The notes under the pieces: generated by a model
Database searches by the model: none
Told to the model about the DNA's origin: nothing
The model's input: only the letters and a program-made list of their open reading frames with translations
Made by a program: the position numbers and the translations under genes
From: a bacterium
GTDB taxonomy: Bacteria > Pseudomonadota > Alphaproteobacteria > Rs-D84
Assembly: GCA_014803525.1 (NCBI GenBank)
Contig: JAAVBP010000004.1
Coordinates: forward strand, 1 to 54,917
Direction of reading: 5' to 3'
DNA length: 54,917 nt
Shown: positions 31,929 through 40,600 of the stretch, piece by piece
Position numbering within the stretch: the stretch's first letter is position 1
How the letters are laid out: every line of letters begins with the position of its first letter

Positions 31929-32981
31929 ATGATATCAAACGGATTGATTTTCTTTATAGGTTTAATATTTTTTCTGTGGCTGGGGCGTCCTATTTTTATA
32001 CCACTGTTAATTGCGACATTCATGTGGTATTTGATAAACGCAATCAGCGCATATTATCGCAAAGTCTTTCCGTTTAATCAGGTACGTGATGGCAAATATC
32101 CAATTCCCGCACGCATATTTAATTGGGCGTCAAATATACTGGCGGCGGCAACAATTGGTGGCGTATTATATTTGTTTATAACACAGATTCAGCCCATGTA
32201 TGGCGAACTGATGTCACGCCTGCCGATGATACAAATGCGATTGATTTCACTGGCCGAATATATATTCGCAGAAATTGGAATGACATTTGATGCGTCACTG
32301 GTTCCAAACCTGGACCAGATCGCAACAAACGTCGGTATGTCGGCCGCATCAATCGCCACCAGTGTTGGTATGATTGCGGTATACATGATGTTTATGTTCG
32401 TCGAACAAAGTACATTTAATCGCAAGTTTGCGGCAATGTTCCCCAATCGTCGCCAATCAAAAAAAATGCGATATATAATCAAAAGCATAGATACAAATAT
32501 GAAAAAATACATGTTTGTAAAAACATTTATTTCTGCCATTACGGGCGTGCTGTCGTACATATGGTTGCGATCTATTGGATTGGAATTCGCAGGCGTGTGG
32601 GCGTTTATCGTATTTATAACCAGTTATATTCCAACAATCGGCGCAATTGTGGCATGTGCCCTGCCGATACTGTATTCATTGGTCGCATCGCCAACATTAC
32701 ATCAGCCGATATTGACCGCCGCCGGCCTGATCGGATTGCAAATAATATTTGGCAATATAATAGAACCAAAACTGACGGGAAAAACACTGAATCTGTCAAC
32801 ATTGGCAATACTTATCAACCTGGTATTCTGGGGCATGATATGGGGCGTTGCCGGAATGTTTTTCAGCGTGCCGTTATTGGTAACAACATTTGTTATAACG
32901 GCCCAATTTGATTCTACACGTTGGATTGCGGTACTGTTGTCGGCCGATGGCACCATACCAGACAAACGTGACGAAGAATAA
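31929..32981 (+). CDS. AI-2E family (PerM-like) membrane transporter
   Basis: 350 residues. Hydrophobic N-terminal helices (about 5-40, 62-84) are followed by a soluble region with amphipathic helices (about 85-145) and further helices including the conserved IPTIGAIVACALPILYSL, GNIIEPKLTGKTLNLS and WGMIWGVAGMFFSVPLLV stretches typical of the family. Members export small molecules or act as antiporters; the substrate here is unknown. GGGCTACGGAG precedes the ATG. Confidence 0.87.
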   Translation: MISNGLIFFIGLIFFLWLGRPIFIPLLIATFMWYLINAISAYYRKVFPFNQVRDGKYPIPARIFNWASNILAAATIGGVLYLFITQIQPMYGELMSRLPMIQMRLISLAEYIFAEIGMTFDASLVPNLDQIATNVGMSAASIATSVGMIAVYMMFMFVEQSTFNRKFAAMFPNRRQSKKMRYIIKSIDTNMKKYMFVKTFISAITGVLSYIWLRSIGLEFAGVWAFIVFITSYIPTIGAIVACALPILYSLVASPTLHQPILTAAGLIGLQIIFGNIIEPKLTGKTLNLSTLAILINLVFWGMIWGVAGMFFSVPLLVTTFVITAQFDSTRWIAVLLSADGTIPDKRDEE

Positions 32982-32994
32982 CCATAAAAAACCA

Positions 32995-33006
32995 GCGCTA
33001 TATGCA
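32995..33006 (+). repeat. GCGCTATATGCA motif, copy 3
   Basis: One base different from the 12-mer after pgsA, in the same place (after an A-run behind a stop codon) and followed by TCCGGGATTTTTT, a degenerate terminator-like tail. Confidence 0.5.
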
Positions 33007-33022
33007 CTGTTTCCGGGATTTT

Positions 33023-33478
33023 TTAATCATCTATACGATTTATCATTGCAATCGCATTTTCCAAAATTATTCGTGCAGATTCGGAATCAAGGCGCTGTTT
33101 TATATCCGCGCGACGCACGCGTCCCATTTGTTCCTGGGCGGCAACACTGGTTAAATTTTCATCGATAAAACAAATCGGCAAATCAATGTACGCGGCCAGC
33201 TGTGTGGCATTACGCAGAATTTCATCAAACGTTTCACTGATTTTTCCATCCGCGTGCACGGGCCGACCGATGATGATTCCAACAACATTTTCATCACGCA
33301 CCAAATCTGCAACCTGATGCGCCCAAGACGTATCCCCACGCGGCGTTAAAATCGCATCACGCGTAAAGATAAATTCGCGCGAGGCATCACTGACCGCGAC
33401 CCCGGTGCGACGCGCGCCCCAGTCAAGTCCAATTATGCGTCCAACGCGCGGAAAAGCCTTGAAATCTGGCAAAATCAT
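33023..33478 (-). CDS. ruvX: RuvX/YqgF family putative Holliday junction resolvase
   Basis: 151 residues. RNase H-like fold with GLDWGARRTGVAVSD (first catalytic aspartate), IIIGRPVHADG and FIDENLTSVAAQ, which are the YqgF signatures. In several bacteria this protein matures the 16S rRNA 5' end. The ATG at 33478 was chosen because it begins at the usual place; a longer frame to 33670 runs into gatC on the opposite strand. Divergent from gatC with about 37 bp between them. Confidence 0.88.
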   Translation of the reverse strand: MILPDFKAFPRVGRIIGLDWGARRTGVAVSDASREFIFTRDAILTPRGDTSWAHQVADLVRDENVVGIIIGRPVHADGKISETFDEILRNATQLAAYIDLPICFIDENLTSVAAQEQMGRVRRADIKQRLDSESARIILENAIAMINRIDD

Positions 33479-33515
33479 TATATAATTCCCTAATAATTTA
33501 AATATAGGATGAAAA

Positions 33516-33809
33516 ATGAGTTTTAGCAAGCAGCAATTGCGTAAATTCGCCGATTTGGTGCGCATTGGCGCAACGGACGAAGAATTGGCCGCATTAAATA
33601 CAGATGTTGTTTTCGAATGGGTAAACGCGCTAAAAGATGTTGATACAACAAACGTTACACCGATGTACACACCTGCCCGTCACAGTGCACCACGCCGTGC
33701 GGACGTGGTCACCGACGGCAACATGCGTACAGCGGTCCTGGCAAACGCCCCCGATAAGTCCGGCGTTTCCCGCGGATATTTCGCCGTACCCAAGGTCATG
33801 GAGGAATAA
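33516..33809 (+). CDS. gatC: GatC subunit of Asp/Glu-tRNA amidotransferase
   Basis: 97 residues with the GatC pattern: an N-terminal helical bundle and a C-terminal extended tail that wraps GatA (VFEWVNALKDVDTTNVTPMYTP, RTAVLANAPDKSGVSRGYFAVPKVME). It stabilises GatA in the complex that converts misacylated Glu-tRNA(Gln) and/or Asp-tRNA(Asn) by transamidation. First gene of gatC, an unknown gene, and gatA; gatB lies beyond tRNA-Phe. Confidence 0.92.
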   Translation: MSFSKQQLRKFADLVRIGATDEELAALNTDVVFEWVNALKDVDTTNVTPMYTPARHSAPRRADVVTDGNMRTAVLANAPDKSGVSRGYFAVPKVMEE

Positions 33810-33813
33810 TAGT

Positions 33814-34248
33814 ATGAATAAAACAATCACGGTTATATTTTACCTGTCGAGCTCCATGGATAAGGATGATACAAACATAAAAACCATGCAAATAACACCG
33901 GCGCAGTTGTTTCAAATGCAACAAAATGTGGAAAACGCACATCTGTGGAAAAGCACATGCCCAAACTTTGTTCAATTGAAATATAAAGACGATATGGTAT
34001 TTATGGGTGGCGACGGCAAATATAACAACACCACCACCAAACGCATTCGCAAATTAGAAATCAATAATATGTTTTGGCACAATGACGCCCGTCTGGCATG
34101 CGGCGAATGCGAACAACAAAATACAGATGCAAAAATGCGCCATTGCGCAAACAATCTGTGCGCCGGCAAATGCCAAGACCCGTTTATGCGGGGTGCGATA
34201 GGCACGGTGCTGTTCCCGATTTTTTACGCAAACGAAAACCAGAAATAA
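33814..34248 (+). CDS. Unknown protein between gatC and gatA, cysteine-rich C-terminal half
   Basis: 144 residues. The C-terminal half has CGECEQQ, HCANNLCAGKC spacing, six cysteines in about 35 residues, which could bind a metal such as zinc. The N-terminal half is mixed alpha/beta without a known motif. The ATG at 33814 has GAGGAATAAT upstream and lies 4 bp after the gatC stop, so it is translated with gatC. The ending FPIFYANENQK is followed by gatA 41 bp on. I do not recognise the family. Insertion into a gat operon is unusual. Confidence 0.65.
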   Translation: MNKTITVIFYLSSSMDKDDTNIKTMQITPAQLFQMQQNVENAHLWKSTCPNFVQLKYKDDMVFMGGDGKYNNTTTKRIRKLEINNMFWHNDARLACGECEQQNTDAKMRHCANNLCAGKCQDPFMRGAIGTVLFPIFYANENQK

Positions 34249-34289
34249 TCACATAAAAAACACAACAACAAAAATAACGGACGATAAAC

Positions 34290-35771
34290 ATGAACCTGAT
34301 TGACTTGACGATTACCCAGGCCCTGGAAAAACTAAAATCGCGTGAGATAAGTGCAACAGAACTGGCGCGCGCACATCTGGATCGAATTGAAAAATTAAAT
34401 CCGGATTTGAATGCATATATCACCGTCACAGCAGAACGGGCCATGGCCGATGCATCGACATCCGACGCACGCTATGCCAATGGCGAAGCGCGCATACTGG
34501 ACGGCATTCCGATTGGCATGAAGGATTTATTCACAACACGCGGCATTCGTACAACAGCCGGGTCCAAAATGCTGGAAAACTTTATCCCGGAATATGAATC
34601 CACCGTATCCGGCAAATGCATTGATGCGGGTACGGTATTGTTGGGGAAAACAAATATGGATGAATTTGCCATGTCCGGTACCGGTCGCACATCATATTTC
34701 GGCGCGACAAAAAATCCATACAGTCGCGATACAGCACTGATGCCGGGTGGATCGTCCAGTGGATCGGTCGCAGCGGTGGCGGCGGGCCTGTGCATGGCGG
34801 CAACAGGATCTGATACAGGCGATTCTATCCGTTTTCCATCTGCACTTACAGGACTGGTCGGGATGAAGCCCACATATGGATTATGTTCACGCTGGGGATG
34901 TATCGCATTTGCATCCAGTCTGGATCATCCGGGCGCAATCGCGCGCACTGTTGATGATTGCGCATTGCTTCTGGGGGCGATGGCGGGCCATGATAAAAAC
35001 GATTCGACATCCGCACCAATCGCCGATGAAATTGCAGCCCAGCTGCAACAAACACTGGCCCCGATCGATTTGCATGGCGTACGAATCGGCATTGTAAGCG
35101 AGGTTATAAATTCCCCAGCCATTTCACCGGATGTTCGTGAAATGTTTAATCGAAACATCGAACAATTGCGTGGTATGGGCGCCGAAATAATAGAGGTTTC
35201 TATTCCGCATGTAATGTTAACATCTGTGCTGTATGCGGTTATTTCACGCGCAGAATCATCATCTAACCTGTCGCGTTATGACGGAATGAAATATGGTCTG
35301 CGCGTGGACGGCGACAATTTAATCGATACATATATGAAAACACGCGCCGCCGGATTTGGTGACAATGTAAAATTCCGAATGATTACGGGTTCCATCGCAT
35401 TGACCAAAGATTTTTATGATTCATGCTTTGTAAAAGCAGCCCAGGTCAGACGTCTGTTAACCGAAGAGGTAAACGCTGCATTACAACAATGCGATTTTAT
35501 CATATCACCCGCCGCACCACGTGCCGCATTCCCGCTGAACGAAGATTTGACAGCGGACGAAGCAGACATATCCAACGCGGCATTGGTTCCAATGAATCTG
35601 GCGGGCTTACCAGGTTGCACGGTACCGGGCGGTCGGGATGCACGCGGCCTGCCGCTGGGGATGCATGTTGCAGGCGCGCAATTTTCAGACGCGCGCGTAT
35701 TGCAGATGGCAAAACGTATTGAAGAAATTGCCGCCATCGATAACCGTCCAACAATAATAATGGGCAAATAA
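34290..35771 (+). CDS. gatA: GatA subunit of Asp/Glu-tRNA amidotransferase
   Basis: 493 residues of amidase-signature family. The catalytic triad is Lys in IGMKDLF, Ser in MPGGSSSGSVAA and Ser in SDTGDSIRFPSALTG. It releases ammonia from glutamine and passes it to GatB. The usual GGSIRQPA at the nucleophile is here GDSIRFPS, so a Gly beside the serine and the following Gln are replaced. Otherwise the protein is full length. It lies in the gatC operon. Confidence 0.92.
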   Translation: MNLIDLTITQALEKLKSREISATELARAHLDRIEKLNPDLNAYITVTAERAMADASTSDARYANGEARILDGIPIGMKDLFTTRGIRTTAGSKMLENFIPEYESTVSGKCIDAGTVLLGKTNMDEFAMSGTGRTSYFGATKNPYSRDTALMPGGSSSGSVAAVAAGLCMAATGSDTGDSIRFPSALTGLVGMKPTYGLCSRWGCIAFASSLDHPGAIARTVDDCALLLGAMAGHDKNDSTSAPIADEIAAQLQQTLAPIDLHGVRIGIVSEVINSPAISPDVREMFNRNIEQLRGMGAEIIEVSIPHVMLTSVLYAVISRAESSSNLSRYDGMKYGLRVDGDNLIDTYMKTRAAGFGDNVKFRMITGSIALTKDFYDSCFVKAAQVRRLLTEEVNAALQQCDFIISPAAPRAAFPLNEDLTADEADISNAALVPMNLAGLPGCTVPGGRDARGLPLGMHVAGAQFSDARVLQMAKRIEEIAAIDNRPTIIMGK

Positions 35772-35799
35772 AAAATGACCGCGTGGGTCAAAAAAGAAG

Positions 35800-35886
35800 T
35801 GGTGGCGAGCCGACGGGAATCAAACCGCAGACACGGGGATTTTAAGGTGAATTATTCTATAGAATTTTTCAATAGGATAAAAAAAA
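35800..35886 (-). repeat. tRNA 3'-half repeat, unit A
   Basis: On the minus strand this 87-bp unit ends with a tRNA-like 3' half: TTAAAATCCCCG, GTGTCTGCGG, TTCGATTCCCGTC and CTCGCCACCA. The 5' half is replaced by an unrelated A/T-rich stretch of about 41 bp. The TΨC loop (TTCGATT in unit B, TTTGATT here) is partly decayed. Confidence 0.75.
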
Positions 35887-35973
35887 TGGTGGCGAGCCGA
35901 CGGGAATCGAACCGCAGACACGGGGATTTTAAGGTGAATTGTTCTATGGATTTTTTCAATAGGATAAAAAAAG
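35887..35973 (-). repeat. tRNA 3'-half repeat, unit B
   Basis: A near-identical second copy of unit A, also 87 bp, directly adjoining the tRNA-Phe gene so that 35800, 35887 and 35974 are evenly spaced. The TTCGATT loop and CCA end are intact, but there is no 5' half, so it cannot fold as a tRNA. Confidence 0.78.
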
Positions 35974-36049
35974 TGGTGGCTAGGGACGGAATCGAACCGC
36001 CGACACAGGGATTTTCAGTCCCTTGCTCTACCAACTGAGCTACCTAGCC
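35974..36049 (-). tRNA. tRNA-Phe (GAA anticodon)
   Basis: 76 nt with encoded CCA. Acceptor GGCTAGG/CCTAGCC, D-stem GCTC/GAGC, anticodon stem AGGGA/TCCCT with loop CTGAAAA (anticodon GAA) and T-arm loop TTCGATT. It lies on the minus strand between gatA and gatB, with two 3'-half repeats just downstream. Confidence 0.95.
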
Positions 36050-36103
36050 AACGCGACAGGAATAATAAGATACAAAAAAACAAAAAGCAAGGAAAAAGAA
36101 CAA

Positions 36104-37627
36104 ATGTTTACAATAAAGGGTAAAACAACAGATTGGGAACTGGTAATCGGGCTGGAAACTCATATAGAGGTGCTGTCTGATTCCAAATTATTCAGCGGTG
36201 CATCCGCCGACTATAACCCGACCATTTCCCCCAACACCCAGGTTTCAATGGTGGACGCCGCCATGCCAGGTATGTTGCCGGTGCTGAATGAATACTGTGT
36301 CGAACAGGCAATAAAAATGGGTCTGGGACTGAATGCGGAAATATCAAGACGCAGCAGATTTGCCCGTAAACAATATTTCTACCCTGACCTGCCCCAGGGA
36401 TATCAGATATCACAACCCGCGGACGAGCCCCCAATTGTTGGTCGTGGATATGTTGAAATTACTGGCGACGATGGAAATCCGAAAAAGATATTTATCGAAC
36501 GTGCACACCTGGAACAAGACGCTGGAAAATTAAAACACGATGCACATCCGACAAAATCTTTTGCAGACTATAACCGTACGGGTGTGGCACTGCTGGAAAT
36601 CGTGACATATTTGGACGTAAAAAATCCGGAAAACAATTCCTATATATCATCCCCGGACGAAGCCGAACGTTACCTGCGTGAAATACGCGAAATTGCACGC
36701 GCCCTGGGCGTATCCAAGGCCAATATGGAAGAAGGTTCCATGCGTGCGGACGTAAATGTATCTGTACGTCCAGTGGGCAGTAATGAATTTCGCACCAGGA
36801 CAGAAACCAAAAACATGGTGTCATTTAAATTCATCAAATCCGCCATTGAGTATGAGGCGCGCCGCCAAATCGAAATCTATGAAAACGGCGGCACTGTTTC
36901 CCAAGACACAATGCGTTACAGCGCATCAGACGGCACAACGTCTGTAATGCGCAGCAAGGAAGATGCACTGGATTATCGTTATTTCCCAGATCCGGATTTA
37001 TTAGAATTGATTGTCGAAGACGATATGATTGAACGTATTCGCAACACCATGCCGGAATTACCGGCGACAACGCGCGCCCGATATATAAATGAATTGGGTC
37101 TGGCCGAATATGACGCGGCGCGATTAACCGAAAGCACAGATATTTCACGATGGTTTGACACAGCCGTTGGCGACAAACCAGCGCGCGCAAAATCCATTGC
37201 AAACTGGATGATTTCCGAACTGTTTGCACACCCTGAAAATTGGGACGAAAAAAACGCTGTGGATAGGGCCCAGCCTGGCGCACCGCGTATTATACGCCCA
37301 TCAGATTTGGCAGAATTGGTTGACATGATTTCTGATAAATCTATCAATGGAAAACAGGCCAAAGAGATCTTTATAAAAATGCTGGATGACGAAGATGGCA
37401 GCCCGCGTGAAATCGCAAAACGATTCGGTATGGAACAGATTACCGACACATCTGCAATCGAGGCTGCGGTTGATGATGTGATCGCGAACAACCCGGCGCA
37501 GGTTGAACAATATCGTGGTGGGAAAGTCGGCTTGCTTGGCTTCTTTGTTGGCGGCGTTATGAAGGCAACCGGCGGCAAGGCAAACCCGGCCGTTGTTAAC
37601 GAATTACTGCGTAAAAAATTAGGTTAA
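36104..37627 (+). CDS. gatB: GatB subunit of Asp/Glu-tRNA amidotransferase
   Basis: 507 residues. The cradle domain has VIGLETHIEVLSDSKLFSG, GMLPVLNEYCVEQAIKMGLGLNA and KQYFYPDLPQGYQISQ, and the tail YqeY-like domain follows (about 430-507) with PAVVNELLRKKLG at the end. It phosphorylates and amidates Glu or Asp on tRNA. The ATG at 36104 has GGAAAAAGAACAA upstream; a longer frame would overlap tRNA-Phe. Followed by miaB after 4 bp. Confidence 0.94.
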   Translation: MFTIKGKTTDWELVIGLETHIEVLSDSKLFSGASADYNPTISPNTQVSMVDAAMPGMLPVLNEYCVEQAIKMGLGLNAEISRRSRFARKQYFYPDLPQGYQISQPADEPPIVGRGYVEITGDDGNPKKIFIERAHLEQDAGKLKHDAHPTKSFADYNRTGVALLEIVTYLDVKNPENNSYISSPDEAERYLREIREIARALGVSKANMEEGSMRADVNVSVRPVGSNEFRTRTETKNMVSFKFIKSAIEYEARRQIEIYENGGTVSQDTMRYSASDGTTSVMRSKEDALDYRYFPDPDLLELIVEDDMIERIRNTMPELPATTRARYINELGLAEYDAARLTESTDISRWFDTAVGDKPARAKSIANWMISELFAHPENWDEKNAVDRAQPGAPRIIRPSDLAELVDMISDKSINGKQAKEIFIKMLDDEDGSPREIAKRFGMEQITDTSAIEAAVDDVIANNPAQVEQYRGGKVGLLGFFVGGVMKATGGKANPAVVNELLRKKLG

Positions 37628-37631
37628 TAAA

Positions 37632-38930
37632 ATGAAAAAATTCTTTATCCAAACCTTTGGTTGTCAGATGAATGTATATGATGGCCAGCGTATTGCCGCG
37701 ATGTTAAAATCACGCGGTTTGACCGAAACACATGACGTCGCAGATGCAGACATTATCATATTAAATACCTGCGCCGTCCGTGCCAAGGCAACGGATAAAG
37801 TATTCTCGGCCCTGGGACGCATTCGTCGCGCGAAAAAGGCGGACGCCCTGTTTGGTATTGTTGGATGCGTCGCACGCGAAAGTGGCGCCGACGCATTTCG
37901 CCGCATTCCAGAATTGAACTTTGTCTTGGGCCCACAAAGCTATCACAAACTGCCCGATATTTTAGAAAGCCCAGAAACAAAGTTATTAAATATTGATTTG
38001 GGGGGACTCGAAAAGTTCGATGAAATGCCGCAAATGGAACGCAGTCCCGCCGTTGCATACATTCCAATCCAGGAAGGCTGCGATCATTGCTGCACATACT
38101 GTATCGTGCCATACACCCGTGGGCGTGAGGTTTCACGTAACCCTTTGGATGTTATGCGTGACGTAGAACATGCGGCCACAACTGGCGCGGTAGAGATATG
38201 CTTCCTGGGCCAGAATGTCAACGGATATAAATACACAGATAAAAACGGCGTTACACATCGCCTGTCTGAATTAATTGCAGGCGCCGCGAAATTGGACACC
38301 GTAAAACGCATACGCTTTACATCCAGTTATCCAACAGAAATGACGGATGACCTGATTGATATGTTCAGAACAGAGCCAAAATTGCTGCCGTTCTTAAACA
38401 TGCCTATACAAAGCGGCAGTCCCGATGTATTGCGTCGCATGAACCGCCCATACAGCCTGGATTTATATATAAATATTATTGATAAATTAAAGGCCGCACG
38501 CCCTGACATCCAGATATCCAGTGACTTTATCGTTGGATTCCCAGGCGAAACAGATAACGATTTTGCCCAGACAATGGATATCACAGATAAAATTAAATAC
38601 ATCAATTCATATTCATTTAAATATTCACCACGCCCGCATACAGCCGCGGCCGTCATGAAGGATCAGATCCCAGAAAATATAAAGGCCGAACGCCTGGCCG
38701 CATTGGATGCACGCCTGAATGAAATCCAGCGTGAATTCAACGAATCCTGTGTTGGCCGCACATTATCATGCCTGTGCGAAGGACCAGACAAAACCGGACG
38801 ACACATGGTATACCGCACCCCGTATATGCAGCAATGCATTGTCGCAACCTGTGATAACGCGCCAACAATTGCGAATATAAAAATAACCGCGGCAAACAAG
38901 GCCTCCCTGCGCGGGGAAATTGTGGATTAA
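37632..38930 (+). CDS. miaB: tRNA-2-methylthio-N6-dimethylallyladenosine synthase
   Basis: 432 residues. N-terminal UPF0004 domain with the first cluster cysteines (TFGCQMNVYDGQR, LNTCAVRA, GIVGCVARE), a radical SAM domain with CDHCCTYC near 150, and a C-terminal TRAM domain. It adds the methylthio group at A37 of tRNAs reading codons that begin with U, including tRNA-Phe encoded just upstream. The end overlaps the end of the autotransporter gene on the other strand by 4 bp. Confidence 0.93.
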   Translation: MKKFFIQTFGCQMNVYDGQRIAAMLKSRGLTETHDVADADIIILNTCAVRAKATDKVFSALGRIRRAKKADALFGIVGCVARESGADAFRRIPELNFVLGPQSYHKLPDILESPETKLLNIDLGGLEKFDEMPQMERSPAVAYIPIQEGCDHCCTYCIVPYTRGREVSRNPLDVMRDVEHAATTGAVEICFLGQNVNGYKYTDKNGVTHRLSELIAGAAKLDTVKRIRFTSSYPTEMTDDLIDMFRTEPKLLPFLNMPIQSGSPDVLRRMNRPYSLDLYINIIDKLKAARPDIQISSDFIVGFPGETDNDFAQTMDITDKIKYINSYSFKYSPRPHTAAAVMKDQIPENIKAERLAALDARLNEIQREFNESCVGRTLSCLCEGPDKTGRHMVYRTPYMQQCIVATCDNAPTIANIKITAANKASLRGEIVD

Positions 38931-40495
38931 AACTCGGTCGCCCCAGATATCATAAACAAATACGACGTGTGCGTATCGTGATTGATCATTCCGATACGAG
39001 CGCCAATTCCGGCTGCATCTTCGACCGACCATCCAGAAAATCCAACCTGCATCATATATTCGCCAAACGCATTATGCGTAATGCCAAATTTATAATCATA
39101 ATTCAAATCAACACCCGCGGCGGAATAAACAATGTCCACACCGGACCGCATTCCAATATCGCCGCGTCCATCACTGAATACACGAATGTATTCATATTCC
39201 ACACCAACATAGGGAATAAAATAAACGCCATCCACAATATTTATATTTACACCAATATCCGAAACGCCATACCGTGATACACCATCAATCATATCAAATG
39301 CCAAACTGTCCCCCACGAATATATAAGGCACCTGGAAATCAGCATACGTCATACCAAACATCATCCTGGCAAACAAATAATCACCACGATATGTCAAATT
39401 AATATTACCACCATACATAAATGACGAAAATGCATTTACAGAATCATAAGATTCCACATTTGCCGCATATAACGACAACCCAAAATGCAAATAATCCCCG
39501 GCATTTAAATGTAATTCACCAAATCCACCGAGCATCTCAATATCACCACCGGCCAGATAAAATGGACGCACCGTCGTCATGATACCAGGCGCCGTTATGT
39601 CTGGGGATGCAAAATTCTTTGCAATCGCATCTAACAAGCGAATCGGTTCCGACAACAAATACGGATGCACCGCAATGCTGTGCGATAATATTTTATACAG
39701 ATCATCCATCGTTTTTGCAGAATCCAATTTTTCCAACAGCGAATCGTCTGGCAATATAACCCGCAATAAATTCAAGGCCCGCCCCAAATCCCCACCAATT
39801 ATTTTTACATAATCGGTGTCCCGTACCAAATTAATATATAAATCAGAATTCCGCACAAACGTGGTATATGCATATAATGGCGACGGAACATTTCCACCAA
39901 CAACCAATCCGCCATTGCCAACAATATTACTTAACACCGGTCTTGATCCCGTCTGAAATCCATCGGGCAAAATTATGGTTAAATTACCTTGGATTTCTAT
40001 AACCGGATGATTATCTGAACGGGAATCCAAATTTATCGTTGTATTATGCAACACAATACGATCTGTACCCGCGCAAGATTTATATAATGCATCCAATGAC
40101 AAGTTTGTCACACCATCTGCCAAAACCGCATAAGAACCATTTACCATTAATGGGCGCAAATCATTGGGATTGTGTATAACCTGGACTATATTGGCATTAT
40201 CCCCCAAATATATTTGCCCGGTAATATTGCCTGCATTTCTGATATAAAAATCGCATCCCGCACAAACATAGATATCAGAATTTATTATGCCATAATTTAC
40301 GACATTCGCACTGGACATAAAATCAATTCGCCCCGAATTAACATACGCATTATCTGTAAATATAGTATCCGAATACAAACGCAATTGCGGCCCATATACA
40401 TCACCACCAACAATCGTTGCAGCAAACGAACCCACGGATAAAAATATCCCACAAATAGCAGCAATGAAAAAAGTTGCCCATCTGCCCATATCCAA
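38927..40495 (-). CDS. Autotransporter-type outer membrane protein
   Basis: 522 residues. A signal peptide (about 5-25, ending SFA) is followed by a beta-helix-like passenger (about 26-215) with repeated Asn-rich turns, a short helical linker (about 235-285), and a C-terminal part of about 230 residues with alternating polar and aromatic residues ending in phenylalanine, as expected for an autotransporter barrel. This is an inference from pattern; the barrel is diverged. The passenger has two cysteines (VCAGCDF). A surface role is likely. It is convergent with miaB. Confidence 0.72.
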   Translation of the reverse strand: MDMGRWATFFIAAICGIFLSVGSFAATIVGGDVYGPQLRLYSDTIFTDNAYVNSGRIDFMSSANVVNYGIINSDIYVCAGCDFYIRNAGNITGQIYLGDNANIVQVIHNPNDLRPLMVNGSYAVLADGVTNLSLDALYKSCAGTDRIVLHNTTINLDSRSDNHPVIEIQGNLTIILPDGFQTGSRPVLSNIVGNGGLVVGGNVPSPLYAYTTFVRNSDLYINLVRDTDYVKIIGGDLGRALNLLRVILPDDSLLEKLDSAKTMDDLYKILSHSIAVHPYLLSEPIRLLDAIAKNFASPDITAPGIMTTVRPFYLAGGDIEMLGGFGELHLNAGDYLHFGLSLYAANVESYDSVNAFSSFMYGGNINLTYRGDYLFARMMFGMTYADFQVPYIFVGDSLAFDMIDGVSRYGVSDIGVNINIVDGVYFIPYVGVEYEYIRVFSDGRGDIGMRSGVDIVYSAAGVDLNYDYKFGITHNAFGEYMMQVGFSGWSVEDAAGIGARIGMINHDTHTSYLFMISGATEF

Positions 40496-40544
40496 TCAGA
40501 CAAAACATAACACATAGGATTTTTTTCTTAAAGAAAAATTATTT

Positions 40545-40574
40545 AAAAAGTGCCCGGGAATTAATCCCGGGACA
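40545..40574 (-). terminator. Terminator after the lipoprotein gene at 40601
   Basis: Palindromic TCCCGGG/CCCGGGA stem around ATTAA with a U-run on the minus strand. Confidence 0.75.
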
Positions 40575-40600
40575 CCCCTATGAAATCACAACCGAACAGA

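Noticed and set aside
35800..35973. CRISPR array
   Set aside because: The two repeats are tRNA-derived units of 87 bp with no variable spacers and no cas genes; no other direct-repeat array is seen.
35775..36038. Plus-strand reading frame with repeated VASRRESNRRHGDFK
   Set aside because: It is the antisense of tRNA-Phe and of the two tRNA 3'-half repeats; the protein repeats simply mirror the DNA units.
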